DNA of 64,000 nt from Sapria himalayana (lineage: Eukaryota; Streptophyta; Magnoliopsida; Malpighiales; Rafflesiaceae): assembly GCA_029783825.1 (NCBI GenBank), contig JAREIK010008210.1, positions 1 through 64,000 of the forward strand. The letters run 5' to 3'. The notes below the pieces were generated by a model that saw only the letters and a list, made by a program, of their open reading frames with translations, made no database searches and had not been told where the DNA came from. This document shows, piece by piece, positions 24,270 through 37,264 of this stretch; position 1 is the first letter of the stretch, and every line of letters begins with the position of its first letter. The position numbers and the translations under genes were made by a program.

Positions 24270-27200
24270 AATATATATATATCTATGTATATATAACTAT
24301 TCTATATATCTATGTATCTGCCTATCTTTCTATCTATCTATCTATTTATCTATCATTCTATCTGTCTATTTATCTGTTTCACTTTTTATATCCCTTTCTT
24401 CCTATATATATGTCCATTTTTCGATCCGTGTATCAGTCTATCAATCAATCTATCTATCAGTCTATATGTCTTTCTGTCTTTATGTCTATCTGTCTTTATG
24501 TCTATCTGTCTATCTGTCTATCTATCTATCTGTCTATATGTATATATGCCTATTTATATATCTATTTTATAATCAATTAATCAATCAACAAATCTAACTA
24601 TCTATCTATCTATCAATATATCTAACAATCAATCTCTCTATATATTTATCTATTTATCTATCAATCAATAAATCTAAATATATATATATATCTATCTATC
24701 TTCACTACCTATTTTTTCTATGTATCTATCTATTAATTTGTCTATCATTGTATCTGTCTATATTTTTATATGACTATCTATAAATCTATCTTTCTATCTT
24801 TCTATCTTTCTATGTTTTTTATCTGTCTATCTACTTATCTTTCAATATGTCTATTAGTCTATATGTTTTATCTATATATCTATATTATAATCATTCTATC
24901 TATCTATATATCTATTTATCTACTGGGCTAGCTATCTATATATCTATCTATTACTATGTATTTATCTATCATCTGTTGGTCTATTTGTCTAATATCATCT
25001 AATTTATCTATCTATCTATTGCATCTATTTAAACATTCTATCAGTCTATCTATCTATTAGTCTATATGTCTATATTTATCTACTTATCATTCAATCAGTT
25101 TATCGTATTTTTATTTAATCTATATATCTATCTATTTGTCTATCTATCTATCTATCTATAATTTGTTAATTAGACTATCAATCTATTTGTCCTATTATCT
25201 ATCTATATATCTTTCTGTTTGTCTATATGTCAGTCATTCTATCTATCTTTTTGTCTAATCTTTTTGTCTATCTATCAATAATCATTTTATCTATCTATCT
25301 ATCTAAATACATATCTACCTATCTACCCATCAAACTTTCTATATATCTTTCTATTATCTATCTATATATCTATCTACCTATCTACCTATCTATCTATTTA
25401 TATATCTATCGTATTTTTTTCTTTCTACCTATTTATCTATCTATCTATCAATTTATTTATCAATATTGACTATCTTTTTTGTCAATATACCATCTGTCTA
25501 TCTATCAATCAGTCTATATATTTATCTATTTGTCTGTCTGTCTATATATTTCTCTATCTAACTATCTATCCTTTTATCTATCTATATTTTTATATGTTTA
25601 TCTATCTATCAGACTATCTATCTGTTTATTTATATAACTTTCTATCTATTTATCTACTTATCTATCCATCTATCTAACTAACTATCTATCTATATATCTA
25701 TCTGCCAGACTATCTATCTATCTATTTATCTAACTTTATGTTTATCAATATATTTGTCTATCTTTATATCAGTCTATATGTCTATCTTATATAATTGTCT
25801 ATTTATCTATTTGTCTATATATTTATCTAATTATCTATCTATCTAATTATCTATCTATTTATTTATTTATTTATCTATCTATCTGTCGATTTATTTATCT
25901 ATCTATCTATTTGTCTATTTTTTTATCTATTTTTCTCTATATATATATATCTGTCTATATGTCTATATGTCTATATATCTATCTATCTATCTATGTTTTC
26001 TTTATATGTCTATCTTTCTTCTTTCTTTCATTCTATCTATCTAAATATTTATCAGTCAATTTATCAATCAGTCAATCTGTCATTCTGTCTATCTATCTAT
26101 CTATCTATTTGTATACCTATCTATCTGCTATTTGTCTATATGTTATCTATCGATTACTCTATCTATCTATATGTCGGTATGTCTATCTGTTTGATCTGTC
26201 AACTATTGTTCTGTCTATCAATCAATCAATTTGTCAATGTTTCTATCTATCATGGTCTATCGAACTATCCATTAATCTATATATTTATCTGTCTATCGAT
26301 CGATCAACTATCTATCTATATGCCTATTTGTCTATTTGGCTATCTTCTATCTGTCTATCTATCTTTCGATATATCTATCTATCTTCTTTCTTTCTATTTG
26401 TCTATTGTCTATCTTTTATCTTTTCTTCTAGTTTTATATCTAATATTCTATCTATTTTCTATCTATATGTCTAAATGTCTATCAATCTATTGTATAGGTA
26501 TCTTTATGTCTATCTTCCTATCCATCATCTAATCTATATATCTATATATATATATATATATCTCTATCCTCCTATCATCAAATACTATCTATCTGTATAT
26601 CATCTAATGTCTCTCTATTATCTATATATCAATTATCAATAATCTACTATCAATTAATCAACCAAACTATCTCTCTCATCTATCTTTTATCTCTCTATCA
26701 TTTATCTATATACTACATATCTATCTATTTAATATCTATTTATCTATATTTCAATATATCTATCTATCTATTTATCTTCTTTTACCTATTTATCTATATT
26801 TTATCTATCATTTTGGCTATTTTCTCTATCTATCAATATCTCAATCTTTCTATTTGTTTATCTATCTACCTGTATATTTGTCTATAAGTCTATCAGTCTA
26901 TTATTTATATGTTTATCTGTCTATCTCTCTATTTTCTCTATCTATATTCATCTTTTTATCTATTTTTGTCTGATTATATATCTCTCAATCTATCTACCTA
27001 TCTACTTATCTCCCTAACTACCCATCTATTGCCTACAGGTATACCTTTTTCTACTTATTTTTCTATTTATCTATCTATCTATCTAGCTGATATGTCTATC
27101 TATCTATCTAACATTTTCTATCTGGCTTTTTTTCTATCTATCTATCTATTTGTCTGTCTATTTGTCTATCTGTCTATATGTTGTATCTATTGTCCTATAT

Positions 27201-27491
27201 AACAATCTATTTATCTACTTATCTCTCAATCTATTTATTTATCTATCTATTTATTTATCTATCTATATACTTGTCTACCTATATACACTATCTATTTGTC
27301 TATCGGTCCTAGTTTATTCTATCTGTCTATCTATCTATTTATCTATCTGTCTATTTATTTATCTGTCTAACTATCTATCAATCGATCAATTAATCTGTCT
27401 ATTCTGTCTACTTATTTATCTCCTTACTATCAATTATGTCTCTATGTATAATCAATCTATTTGTCTATCTAATCTATCTATCTATCAATTT
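24270..27491. repeat. CTAT/GATA array, segment 4
   Basis: 3.2 kb of CTAT repeat with CTGT and TTTG variants, more interrupted than segments 1 and 6. Long + strand open frames (for example 25911-26532) are repeat by-products. It ends at TTT followed by a CACTA terminus at 27492. Confidence 0.95.
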
Positions 27492-27899
27492 CACTACAAG
27501 AAATTATCTTTAGCTATAGAAATTTAATTAAGAAATAATCTCTAGCTGATTTGTGAGGAATTAGCTACGGAATTGTAAGAGAAGTTTGATTCTACATTAA
27601 AAGACAAATTATGATGGATTTGTGACTGATTATAGATTGAAATATTTTTTTTGATAAATATCCCTAGCTAATATTATCTTAAATTTGGAACAAAGAATGA
27701 CGACAAATTTAGCAATTACTTGAGATATGGAGTTTTTTCTAGCAATACCTCGAGAAATAATTCCTCACTAAATCATTATTTGGAAATCTTTTTTTACAAT
27801 TTTATATTAATAGCAAGCAATTAGTCCTTAAATTATTATTTTCACAAAATATATGTATTTCACTAGGGCTATTTCCCTAGCTATTTGCTCGTGATTATT

Positions 27900-30307
27900 T
27901 TAGTTGTTACTCTATACTTATTATTTTTTATTTGTTTATATATTATTTGTTTTATATATTATTTGTTTTAACATTCGATTGTAATTTTGTTCATTAAATG
28001 TTAGTAATGGTCTATAGATGAGGGATCCTTTAAAAAACACTTACTCCTCATATAATATAAAATAGGATATTATAATAAATAATTACAAAAATTTATAAAT
28101 AAATAAAAATTTATATTAATAAAGTCTAAATTAACTATTCATAGGATTTTAAATTTTAAAATATTTAAAAAATAATATTTTATTTAATTAATAAACATAT
28201 TTATATATTTGTATTAATAAAATATAAAATAATTAATCTATAATTATATAATTTTTTAATTTTTTGAATTAATATGAATATACATTAACATTTGTATATA
28301 AAAATATAAAATTTTTATTTGTATGATTATATAAAAATTTACAAAAAATCTAAAATAATAATATATGAATATAAACTTAAAAAATATTTTATGATTATAA
28401 GAATCTTTTAAAAAATATTTTCAAAAATTTTTGAATTAGTAAAAGAACACTTTAACTGTTATAAAAAAATATCTCCACATGCTTATTAAAAGAACACTTC
28501 AAGTATTTTTTACAGTTATATTACTAATGATATTTTTTTATCCTATAATACTTAAAATAAAATTTGCCCTATTAATACTTTTTATAACCATACCAAACTG
28601 ATCCTAAGTTTTATTTGAATTCAAGTTTTATTGTTTCCCCTACTAAAATTTATAAGAATTAACCATTGTATAAGATATTTAATATTAGCTGTTATATTCC
28701 ATTCTTATTAAAATACTAAATACATCTTTTTTTATGATCTTCTCACTTATGCTAATTTATGATTTTTATAAATTAAAACTATATCATATAATATGGAATT
28801 TTATGCCATAAATTTATTTCATAATATATTCATAAAAATATTTGAATTCATTAATATTTATAACCATTATATATATAATATATATATATAGTATATATAT
28901 ATATATATAATTCTTTTTTATAATTCATATTATTTTTTTCTTTATGAATTACTATTAAAAATTTATTTATATATTATAAAAATTTAAAATCTTATTAATT
29001 TTGTATGGTTATAGATTTATACAATTAATAATGGTTATATGAAATAATAGATATTTTTTCAATAATACGAAATAGTATTACAATTTGTTTACTAATTAAT
29101 AATTTTAAGGTTATTTAGTGTGGGTAAGAAGGGACAACAATTCCTATGTACCATTGTCATGATGAGATCCTTCCCCTCGAACTTTGGCTTTAGGAAGGAG
29201 CTTTCAAATCAACCACAGACAAAATATCAAACCTCCAATTCTCTAATTATAGCGATTGTCTGTACGGATGATGCTGTGCTCCAGTTTGTTGATTTATAGT
29301 TTTTCCTTAATTCTTCGTCATACATAACTGGAAATTTAAGTTTTATGGGATATCCCACTAATATTTAATGCATTTTACTTATTTTCACATGTTTCCTGCT
29401 ATCTCATCCTAATACTACATATTGATAATAGACGTATAATAATTGCAATTTTTTTTGTAATATTGCTATTATACTCCGGGTCCTCATGACATACATAGTC
29501 TCTTCTTGATTTTTTGTTGAATTTGTGTACGTGATATGTGGTGGAAAAAGAATGTGAATCAAGTGGGAAGATGGGCGAGTTAGATTCTTTTGAGATTTAA
29601 GGAGAAACAAAGAGCGAAATGCTTCAAAATCTGACCGAGTTTTAGTTCTCATGTGTAAACAACCTTGCTCTTCAAATAGAGTAGTAGTACCATAATATTC
29701 ATCTCCCACAAAATACAATTATTATTATGTTTTTTTTTCCTTCCATGTTTTGTTCAATTGTCAACATAGTGCTGGAGAATGCTTGCAGCGAACAAGGAGC
29801 TTGGATGGCTGCCATGGATAGTTCTAGCAAAAATGCTAATGAATGCTTAGCTGCCTCACTCTCACTTATAATAGGCCTCTCTCTCTCTCTCTAGCACTTG
29901 CTCTCTCGGTTCATTTCTCCCAAACCAGTATCGATTGGCTAGTTTTTTGGCCACAAGACTCGTCAAGCATCAATCCTGACGGAACTAATTAAGATCATCT
30001 CTGAAGCTTCTGCACTGAATGATTAGAAGCTTCTTCATAAACAAATTGGTCTTTTTACAATGTTTCCTTGATCAAATTATATCAAAATTATATGAGAAAA
30101 ATATTTCTGACTTTCGGAGCGCTGCATTGTGGGACCAAAGTAGGAATCGAAACTCAAGTGGGAGAGTTCATTCAAGCATCTTGCGCACTTCACCTTTGTT
30201 AGTGAATTATATTCTCTAAAAAATTGAATGTACACAGCACATGCATTACATTTACATTTGTTTTGTACCGGGCACAAAAATTCACACAATAGAAGTTGGC
30301 TTGCCAG
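27900..30307. other. AT-rich interior of the CACTA element, no gene recognised
   Basis: 27900-29100 is very AT-rich with TA runs (28868-28910). From 29120 the composition becomes more mixed, with a CT run at 29878-29891 and short open frames on both strands (29404-29718 on -, 30019-30219 on +) that I cannot assign. The part just left of 30308 may be MED8 flanking sequence. Confidence 0.55.
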
Positions 30308-30482
30308 AGCAACATCATCAAAACCTCCAACAAGTTGTTACCACGGAGAGGCTCAACCATGCAGTATAGGAGCAACTCAACTTGGAGGGAGTGAAGTCTA
30401 GTGCTTTTAGCCATTACAAAGCAATCAGTTGCATTTTAGAAGACTTTGATGCTTACTCCTGAACTAAAACAATTCCCAAATG
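30308..30482 (+). pseudogene. MED8: MED8 exon 1-like segment
   Basis: The frame reads TTERLNHAV, a TAG, EQLNLEGVKSSAFSHYKAIS, CILEDFDAYS, a TGA, and TKTIPKW. The left boundary is uncertain; a possible acceptor AG is at 30306-30307. The right boundary, TG before GTCATT, splits the Trp codon, which is completed by the G at 31207. Confidence 0.82.
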
Positions 30483-31206
30483 GTCATTCTCAACCTAATA
30501 GTCCCTCTTTAATGCATATTCAAATGCACAAACACCATCTCCAAGAAAGAAAATACTGGATATAGGTGTGGGTGTTTCATGTTTAACAATGCAATTGAAC
30601 TACATACTCCAACCATGAATAGCAAAAATGTTGAAAAAATGATTTAGAATTGACTATTACAACTTGTATTGACTGTTCTAGACTAAAGTCAATAAATATA
30701 ACTCTGAGATGAGTCCATTTTAGTTGTTTACTCTATTTGTGCACAAAACTAGCTCAACGCAGTAATTTTGGTTCCATATGGAAATGACATCTGCACATAT
30801 AGAATTATCAAGATCAAAAACTAATATACGGTCATGGCTGATAGTTGGGGGTTTTGTTCTTCCACACATTAAATAACTTGAGAAGTGTTAGAACAAGGAA
30901 AAACTGGTTTAGAATGTCCGAAATCACTATCTAAACTCACTAGTGCAAGGATTTGAAAAAAAATACAAGAAACACTAATTAACTTTTGTATCTGCAAGCT
31001 AGTTCTATACTTTTTTTTTGAATTTTTTATAAATTCTGTGAGTTCCTTGAAATTTTTTAGACATGAAACAACACTCACACATATGGCCCATGTTACATGT
31101 ATCTTTTTCATGATTTGCAAATTAGCAAGTTTCGTTGTTTTTGTGATGACTACTGACCAATTAGATATTGGAACTAATGATATAAGATGCATGTTTTATA
31201 CATCAG

Positions 31207-31366
31207 GCAAGATATTATGAGACAATATTCCATGATAAATTTCAAGCTTTTCAACATTTTCGATGAGATCAAGGTGTCCAAGGCTTTTGTTGCCCATCCA
31301 AAGATTGCTACTACTGAAACAGCTGCTAGAATGCTATCTTTTTGTCACCAATTTGAAGATATCAAG
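31207..31366 (+). pseudogene. MED8: MED8 exon 2
   Basis: Bounded by CATCAG on the left and GTATCT on the right. It completes the split Trp codon and then reads QDIMRQYSMINFKLFNIFD, EIKVSKAFVAHPK, then a less conserved end ARMLSFCHQFEDIK. There is no internal stop. Confidence 0.85.
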
Positions 31367-32039
31367 GTATCTTGTTGCTTATATTTTTGATAACCATGAG
31401 TATCATCGAGCCATATTAGGTATCTTGATTACTTCCATGTCAAGTTTGGAACACACTCTCCCTCCCCCCCCCCCTCATTAAGTCTCATACATTTTGTTGC
31501 GTTTCAGACATATATTGGGTAGTTCTTACATGATATGGCTATTGTTTTTTGTAAGTAAAAAGCACGTATATTTTCCCAATGATGGTTGGTCTTGGGTTTA
31601 AGCAAATCAGATACAACCTCTTGACTCTCTGTGGTGATTTTGAGTGCATCCTCTGTCAATATTTTTTTTGTTTTCAAAATCTTTTTTTTGACAGCAAAAA
31701 ATGTTATAGTGAACAACACTTTATGTGACAGATTTTGGTTTTCAATTGAAAAGTGATTCTTTAAGTCTCAAGGAAGTTGCCTTTGATTTTAATTGACACT
31801 TGATTTCTGCCCTTGTGGAATGTTCTTGTTGATATAGTATTACTAGTCATGCTATCCAAAAAATCACTTCCTTAAATGGAAATTAGTGAAATCTCCAAGA
31901 GAGATCAATTGCTGCATGTAATGCAAAACTTGTCTATATTATATCAAATTTAGAAGTTAAAGGCAAGTTTATTTTTTCACTAGGCATGTGTGTTATTAAT
32001 GAAATACTCTTATGAGGATTAGTATATTTTGTTCTACAG

Positions 32040-32223
32040 GACATAATTAACATGATTGGTGCTGCTTGTGAAAGTGCTGAAAAGGTGATGGCTAGTACCC
32101 GAAAAGCCTATCATTTTGCAAATCAACAAGAACCAACATTTGTTCCAACTTTAAATAAGGGTCAAACTGCTAAGATTCAAGAGCAAGAAAATTTACTTTG
32201 AGCTACTGTAAATTTTGGGGAAG
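32040..32223 (+). pseudogene. MED8: MED8 exon 3
   Basis: Bounded by TTCTACAG and GTTGCATG. It reads DIINMIGAACESAEKVMAST, RKAYHFANQQEPTFVPTLNK, GQTAKIQEQENLL, then TGA where arginine is expected (CGA to TGA), then ATVNFGEG. The change is of the C-to-T type common in methylated transposon DNA. Confidence 0.86.
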
Positions 32224-32484
32224 GTTGCATGATTACTAATTTCATGTCACCCATTCTTTACATTTTGAAATAAAATTGGACATTCTTAATTATATATTTT
32301 CTATCTCATGGAGATGTTGGGTAGATTTTTATAGTGTTGTAATTATTATGTGTTTGTTATGGTAGTTTATTTAATGTTTTAAAATGAGGCAATGATACTC
32401 CAAAAGTCTCATTTAAGTGCTTTTATTATGTTTTTATTATTGTATGTTTTAAATTTAATATTTTGCTACATTTAAGGTTTTGGG

Positions 32485-32585
32485 AAAGAGAGAAACGGTG
32501 GGAGGAGAGAGAGAGAGATGAGGGACGAGATAGAGAGAGAGAGAGAGAGAGAGAGAAAGGGCAGGGGAGGGGAGAGAGTGGGGAG
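32485..32585. repeat. GA-rich low-complexity tract
   Basis: Runs of GAGAGAGAGA interrupted by GGGAGGGGAG, within the MED8 intronic interval. Confidence 0.9.
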
Positions 32586-33059
32586 GATATAAAAGAGCAA
32601 ATTAGAGAGAAATAAAAAATATTATATATTTTTTATTACTAAATTTTGGAAACAACAATTTAATATACATAATTTGTGCTGCTGAGACAACTTATATCGA
32701 GTGTTCTCATATAGACTAAAATAAAAAGTGGATAAAATAAATTATAAATGACATCAAACTTAAATATTTTATTCCAAGCTATTGCTTGGTGCGCACAATG
32801 TTGTGAAAAATTGGCCTCTTGTCATTAGCACGACTCACGGCATGATTCATAGCATGATCCACAAAAGCCTACCTAGGCACGATCCAAAATGGTGGAATGA
32901 TTTGGCCTATGCTAGGCCAAGAAGACTGACCCAAGTGCTACAAAAGTAGTTGGTACAACACACTCAGAAATTGACCCATATATAGCAAGGATTGAACTAG
33001 ACTAGCCTAAATCGGACACATGCTATCCCAAGTTTCAACTCTTATTGGCAAGCTCATAA

Positions 33060-33760
33060 CTAGTATCTATAGATTTGTTTTGAATTTTTTAATTTGAAGT
33101 GATAATCAATCTCTATATGTTTTATTTTCACGTGAAATATTGGATTGATAGTAAAGTATCGAGTTGCTTGACTATAATAATATATATCAATCTATTTGAG
33201 AGAATTTAGGAAATAACTAACTATACTAACTACATAAATAATATAGTATAATTATTGTTAGATAATTAAGTTAAAATATATATATTTATATTTGGAGGAG
33301 TCAATTGAAGATGAGCCGATACTTGTGTTTAAGTCTATGTTTTGATAAAGTAGTGAGTACACTAGTGCATGTTTCAATCTGCCAAAATATATTCTTTATA
33401 ATTACTGGAGTCCAGCTAGAATTTGAGTACATCTCTACCTGTCTATGCTCTTGATTTATAGATTAAATCTTATATCATGGAACTATGTTCATATATCTGA
33501 AAATTTTGAGAATTATATCTATATGAGCATGTCGGAGAGAATATAAAAAATGATTAATTATACTAATAATAATAGTGATATTTAGTCTAATCATAATTTG
33601 ATAGTTTAATATTTTATATGATTCTTATATATTTGGAGGAGCCAATTTAAAAATTGGTATTTGTGGACAAACATACATTTTGATGAAGAAGTATGTAGGT
33701 TACTGTGCATTTCATCATGTGAAAATTAAACAAAATATCTAAAATATATTTTACCTAAGA
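33060..33760. repeat. Diverged tandem duplication, unit about 350 bp
   Basis: ATATTTGGAGGAGTCAATT near 33290 and ATATTTGGAGGAGCCAATT near 33637 are followed by similar text (tacttgtg.../tatttgtgga..., then TTTTGATRAAG and GTGCATTTC-like sequence). Similar text also precedes both (GAGAGAATTTAGG and GAGAGAATATAAA). The two copies have diverged considerably. Confidence 0.6.
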
Positions 33761-34179
33761 AATAAAAATCAAAACTCATAAGTATGCAATCTTAATACAA
33801 GAGATTTCTTCCTCTTAATTATACTTTATGGTAGCTAGTAGTATTGGAATGTAGAATTATAAAAGATAAATATCACTAAAATATAATTATGCAATACATA
33901 AATATATTTGTGAAATAATATATGTATGTACATTCAATGTGAAAGATTTCTCTCATATCCAAATCCATGTTTGTGTTAGAGGATAAATAAGAATTGATAT
34001 AAAAAGTAAAAAAAAAATTGTGACCAGAATTTAATATCGATTTGTTTCAAAGTAAGAGCTTGTGAGATGAAGTTAGTTAAATATCACCTGATCATGTTCA
34101 TATGTTTAACCCTCTGAACATGTTTGGTTTTCTTTTTCATGAATAATTGGCCTGTAAGTAACTTGCTGATCTCAATTAG

Positions 34180-34812
34180 GCTCCTATTGCATCATTTATT
34201 GGAAAATCGGCTGCATTTCCTTCTATTGCTACTAGTGCAGCTTCATTTGACAATAATTCCCCTCTACCATATGCCATTTCTCCTAGGGTTGGAGCAAATA
34301 TGTTGAATGCTTTTTCTCCTCAGTAAATTGTGCAACAATAGCTATTGGCACAACAACAATCCAAACACCAGCAAAAGGTAGCACCATTACATCAAAGTAG
34401 CAATTTAGGCAACCATTAATCTAGGGATTAGGATAGATATGGCCAACTTTAATAATGAAAATGGCTAAATATTTTGTTTTGCTGTCTTTGGGTTTGTTTT
34501 TGGTCACATGGGTTGGGAAACCACAAATGCAATTGTCAGCCACTAGGTCACCTTCAACTACAATAGTCTAGGCAGCTGTCTTTTGTTATGCACATATTGG
34601 GTCATAGCTGGCTGACCCAAGCAAATCAATTGAATCGTCATCTAGCCCAAGGACTACCTCATAGCCATATGGTAAACTCTTGTATGATTGCATTGGTATT
34701 TAGTAGTTTTCAAATTTACTAATCTTGATTGTTGTGTAAATTGTAATGCAGTTTGGAATAACCAGTCGCAATCCCCAGGGGACTCATACCTTTCAAATGC
34801 TAAATGAACAAT
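34180..34812 (+). pseudogene. MED8: MED8 glutamine-rich exon region
   Basis: After CTCAATTAG the frame reads APIASFIGKSAAFPSIATSA, ASFDNNSPLPYAMSPRVG, ANMLNAFSPQ, then TAA and TAG where glutamines are expected (CAA or CAG to stop), then LLAQQQSKHQQK. About 34605-34680 reads LTQANQLNRHLAQGLPHSHM. After TGCAG at 34742-34750, FGITSRNPQGTHTFQMLNEQ matches the MED8 segment beginning MQFG. Splice boundaries inside this region are not resolved. Confidence 0.8.
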
Positions 34813-36149
34813 GTATGTCTTTTTTGTGTATCAGTTTTGATGTGTGTAGTATTGTCCCAAAGGTATGCTTGTGTCACATGTCACAGTGATTCAATAACAT
34901 TGTGTGTGCGCATGTGTCATAGTGTGTAAACATTAGTATAGCTACATGTGACCTTGAGCTTGAAGTTTTTCTCCTCACGTGTTTGAAGTTGTTTACTTTT
35001 TTCACCTATAAAATAAATATACAATCAAACCAAACATGAGAGAGAAGTTTTAGAGAGAAATTTTAGAGAGTAATTCTATAGATTTTTCTCAGTTCTTTAA
35101 ATATTTACAAGTGTAGAAAGAATTTTCTTAGATGGAGAAGCCCCTCAACATCAAATTTCAAGAGCACACTAAGTGTTACAATCTTATATCAAAATAAATT
35201 CTAGGGTGTTCTAAAAATTCTAAAAATTCTATAATATTCTAGAATCATATAATACCTTTAAGAAGGAAGGGTCCATCTTATTATGGATTTGGTATGGGTA
35301 AAGAAAATCCTTCCCATCTAATTTGGTGATGTTCTTGTCACATGTTTATTATGAAATTTGATCGTATCTTTTTGAAATTATCATGATGTTCTTGTCACAT
35401 GGATATTTTAACATAATATATTGATAGGCAAATAATAATAAAAATGAAATTAATGTTTAATAAACATTCTAAAGTTATAATAAATAAAAGTAGTATATGT
35501 ATTATATAATTTGTGTTGTATAATTAAATCATGGTATTTAGTCAGAAACATTATTTTGTAATTTTGTTTATTTATTATAAATGTTTTAAAATTTTTATTT
35601 AAAGGTAGATATTTATGCTATAATTTTATTTATTTATATTTGGATGTATTTTCTTATATAAAGATATTTTCATGAATGTTTTAACATAAAATATTGAAAG
35701 GTAAATAAAAATAAAAATGAAATTAATGTTTAATAAACATTTTAAAATTATAATCGAAAAATTAATATTTATTAAATAATTTATAATACAAAATTATATC
35801 ATATTGTTTAGTAATAAATATTAATTTTGTAATTTTATTTAAATGTTATAAATGTAGTAAATTTTTTATATGATTATAAAATATTAATGCTTGATGTAGC
35901 CATGGTGGAATGTGTGTAACATGTAGGTTGTGTTCATTGGGTTTTATTTATATAAATCAAAGATAGTGATTTTCCATGTAGAATCAACTCAAAAAAAACT
36001 ATATAGTTGTTAGGAAAGTGGCCATTGCTTTGGTGGTTCCATCACTATTTGACTACAACAGTAAATATTAAAAGTTAAGTCCATAATTAAAAATATTATA
36101 TTTAATTTATTTATATCTAGCATAGCTTTTTATTTCATATTTTATCACA
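34813..36149. other. AT-rich sequence with no recognised gene
   Basis: About 1.3 kb. Two related blocks containing ATGAAATTAATGTTTAATAAACATT (35435-35465 and 35715-35745) show a diverged direct repeat about 280 bp apart. No open frame of note. Confidence 0.55.
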
Positions 36150-36370
36150 GGAACTCATGGAGGAACATATGATAGCTGCTTCTCAGCCAGTTGAGGGTTC
36201 TATGGATCTTAAGATAACTCTTTTGAAGGAAGAAATGCAAGAAATCAAATAAGTGAATGATGAGATGAAAGAAATAAAGAATGTAATACAATAGCATATG
36301 ACCTATATGGAGTCATAGTTAGTGGCCTTGATGAGACATATAGCACACAGAGTTCCAGTAGAGTATTAAC
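36150..36370 (+). pseudogene. TNPA-like (Transposase_24) C-terminal fragment
   Basis: After an acceptor-like TTTATCACAG the frame reads ELMEEHMIAASQPVEGSMDL, then KEEMQEIK, a stop, EMKEIKNVIQ, a stop, HMTYMES and LVALMRHIAHRVP. This matches, in the same order, the - strand gene remnant at 44100-44680 (QELLEERVTTTSQQVKGSMD, EIKNVMQ, MSYVESQLAALMRHIALRDP). It is a coiled-coil-like C-terminus of the second CACTA protein, close to the right end of this element. Confidence 0.78.
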
Positions 36371-36739
36371 GCCGGAGAGTCGAGCATAGATACATCAATG
36401 AATGATGAGGATATTGATTTAGTTTTCAATGATTATATACATATGTTATGATTTTGTTTTAATTATGTAACTATTGTATCAGAATAATGTATTAACTACT
36501 TTTACTTTTTGTTAATTATAAATAATAGTTTATAGTAAATGTTTTTATTCAATTTAATATAAAAATTTAAAATTATGTAATCAAATTTTTTGTATAAAAG
36601 TAAACTTGTGAATATAGCTTTGGAATGAAAAAAATTTGGAATAAAAATAGCTAGGGATTTTCCCTTGCTAATTTAGCTAAAAAACTTTCTGTACATATTT
36701 AGTTCAAAAATATTAATTACTATTCTTAATTACTTAGTG

Positions 36740-37264
36740 TCTATCTATCTATCTACTTGTATATTTGTCTACCTGTCTATCTACTATCTATCTATCTAGT
36801 ATCTATATATCTGTTTGTATATCTAACTATCTGTCTATATGTTTATCTATTTATTTCTCTATCTATCTTTCTATTTATCTATCTATCTGTCTGTCTGTCT
36901 ATCTATCCATCTTTTTATCTATCCATCTGTCCATTTGTCTTTTTGTCTATCTATCCATCTGTCCATCTATCCTTCTATACATATGTCAATCAATCTATCT
37001 ATCTATCTATCCATTAGTCTATCTTCCCATCTGCCCATTTTCCCATCTATAAATATGTTCATATGTCCATCTGCCAATTTGTCCATCTATCCATCTGTCC
37101 ATGTGTCCATGTGTCCATCTATCCATATGTCCATGTGTCCATGTGTCCATCTATCCATCTATCCATCTATCAATCTATCCATATGTTGATCTATCCATGT
37201 GTCCATTTGTCTATCTATCAATCTATCTATGCATCTACCTATCCAACAATTTATCTATCTATCT
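36740..37264. repeat. CTAT/CCAT array, segment 5
   Basis: Begins as CTAT after the CACTA terminus at 36739. From about 36900 to 37200 it changes to CCAT-rich units (ATCCATCTGTCCATGTGTCC). It ends in TATCT directly before a copia LTR. The CCAT variant is rare elsewhere in the window. Confidence 0.95.

Larger units (their letters stand above)
32224..34179. other. Interval between MED8 exons 3 and 4, partly inserted sequence
   Basis: About 2 kb with no recognisable exon. It contains a GA-rich tract (32485-32585), a more GC-balanced patch at 32770-33060, and two diverged copies of a block about 350 bp long. The middle MED8 exons expected here are not visible, so the interval probably mixes intron with later insertions. 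Confidence 0.6.
30308..34812 (+). pseudogene. MED8: MED8 (Mediator subunit 8) gene fragment with exons and introns
   Basis: MED8 belongs to the head module of Mediator, which links transcription factors to RNA polymerase II. Four or more exons are recognisable in order. Exon 1 (to 30482) reads ERLNHAV-stop-EQLNLEGVKSS and ILEDFDAYS-stop-TKTIPKW. Exon 2 (31207-31366) reads QDIMRQYSMINFKLFNI and VSKAFVAHPK. Exon 3 (32040-32223) reads MIGAACESAEKV, RKAYHFANQQ and KIQEQENLL. Later exons (34180-34812) read ASFDNNSPLPYAMSPR, LTQANQLNRHLAQG and MQFGITSRNPQ. Exon 1 to 2 joins in frame across AAATG/GTCATT and CATCAG/GCAAGAT, and exon 2 to 3 across ATCAAG/GTATCT and CTACAG/GACATA. Introns are therefore retained, and this is a genomic rather than an RNA copy. 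Several in-frame stops make it non-functional. Exons between 3 and 4, and the 3' end, are missing or unrecognisable. Confidence 0.87.
27492..36739 (+). mobile_element. CACTA transposon carrying MED8 gene pieces
   Basis: The left end reads CACTACAAGAAATTATC and the right end reads ATTACTTAGTG (36739), a decayed form of the inverted repeat. Both ends abut CTAT array, with 3-bp flanks TTT and TCT (a target duplication with one change). Subterminal sequences rich in TTAGC and CTAGCTA occur at both ends (27500-27900 and 36640-36690). A fragment related to the TNPA-like gene of the element at 41185 lies near the right end. No TNP2 is present, so the element is non-autonomous. Most of the interior is MED8-derived or unassigned AT-rich DNA. 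Confidence 0.72.

Noticed and set aside
29404..29718. 104-codon - strand open frame as a host gene exon
   Set aside because: No recognisable motif, no supporting splice sites, and it lies in the decayed interior of a CACTA element. I could not support a call.
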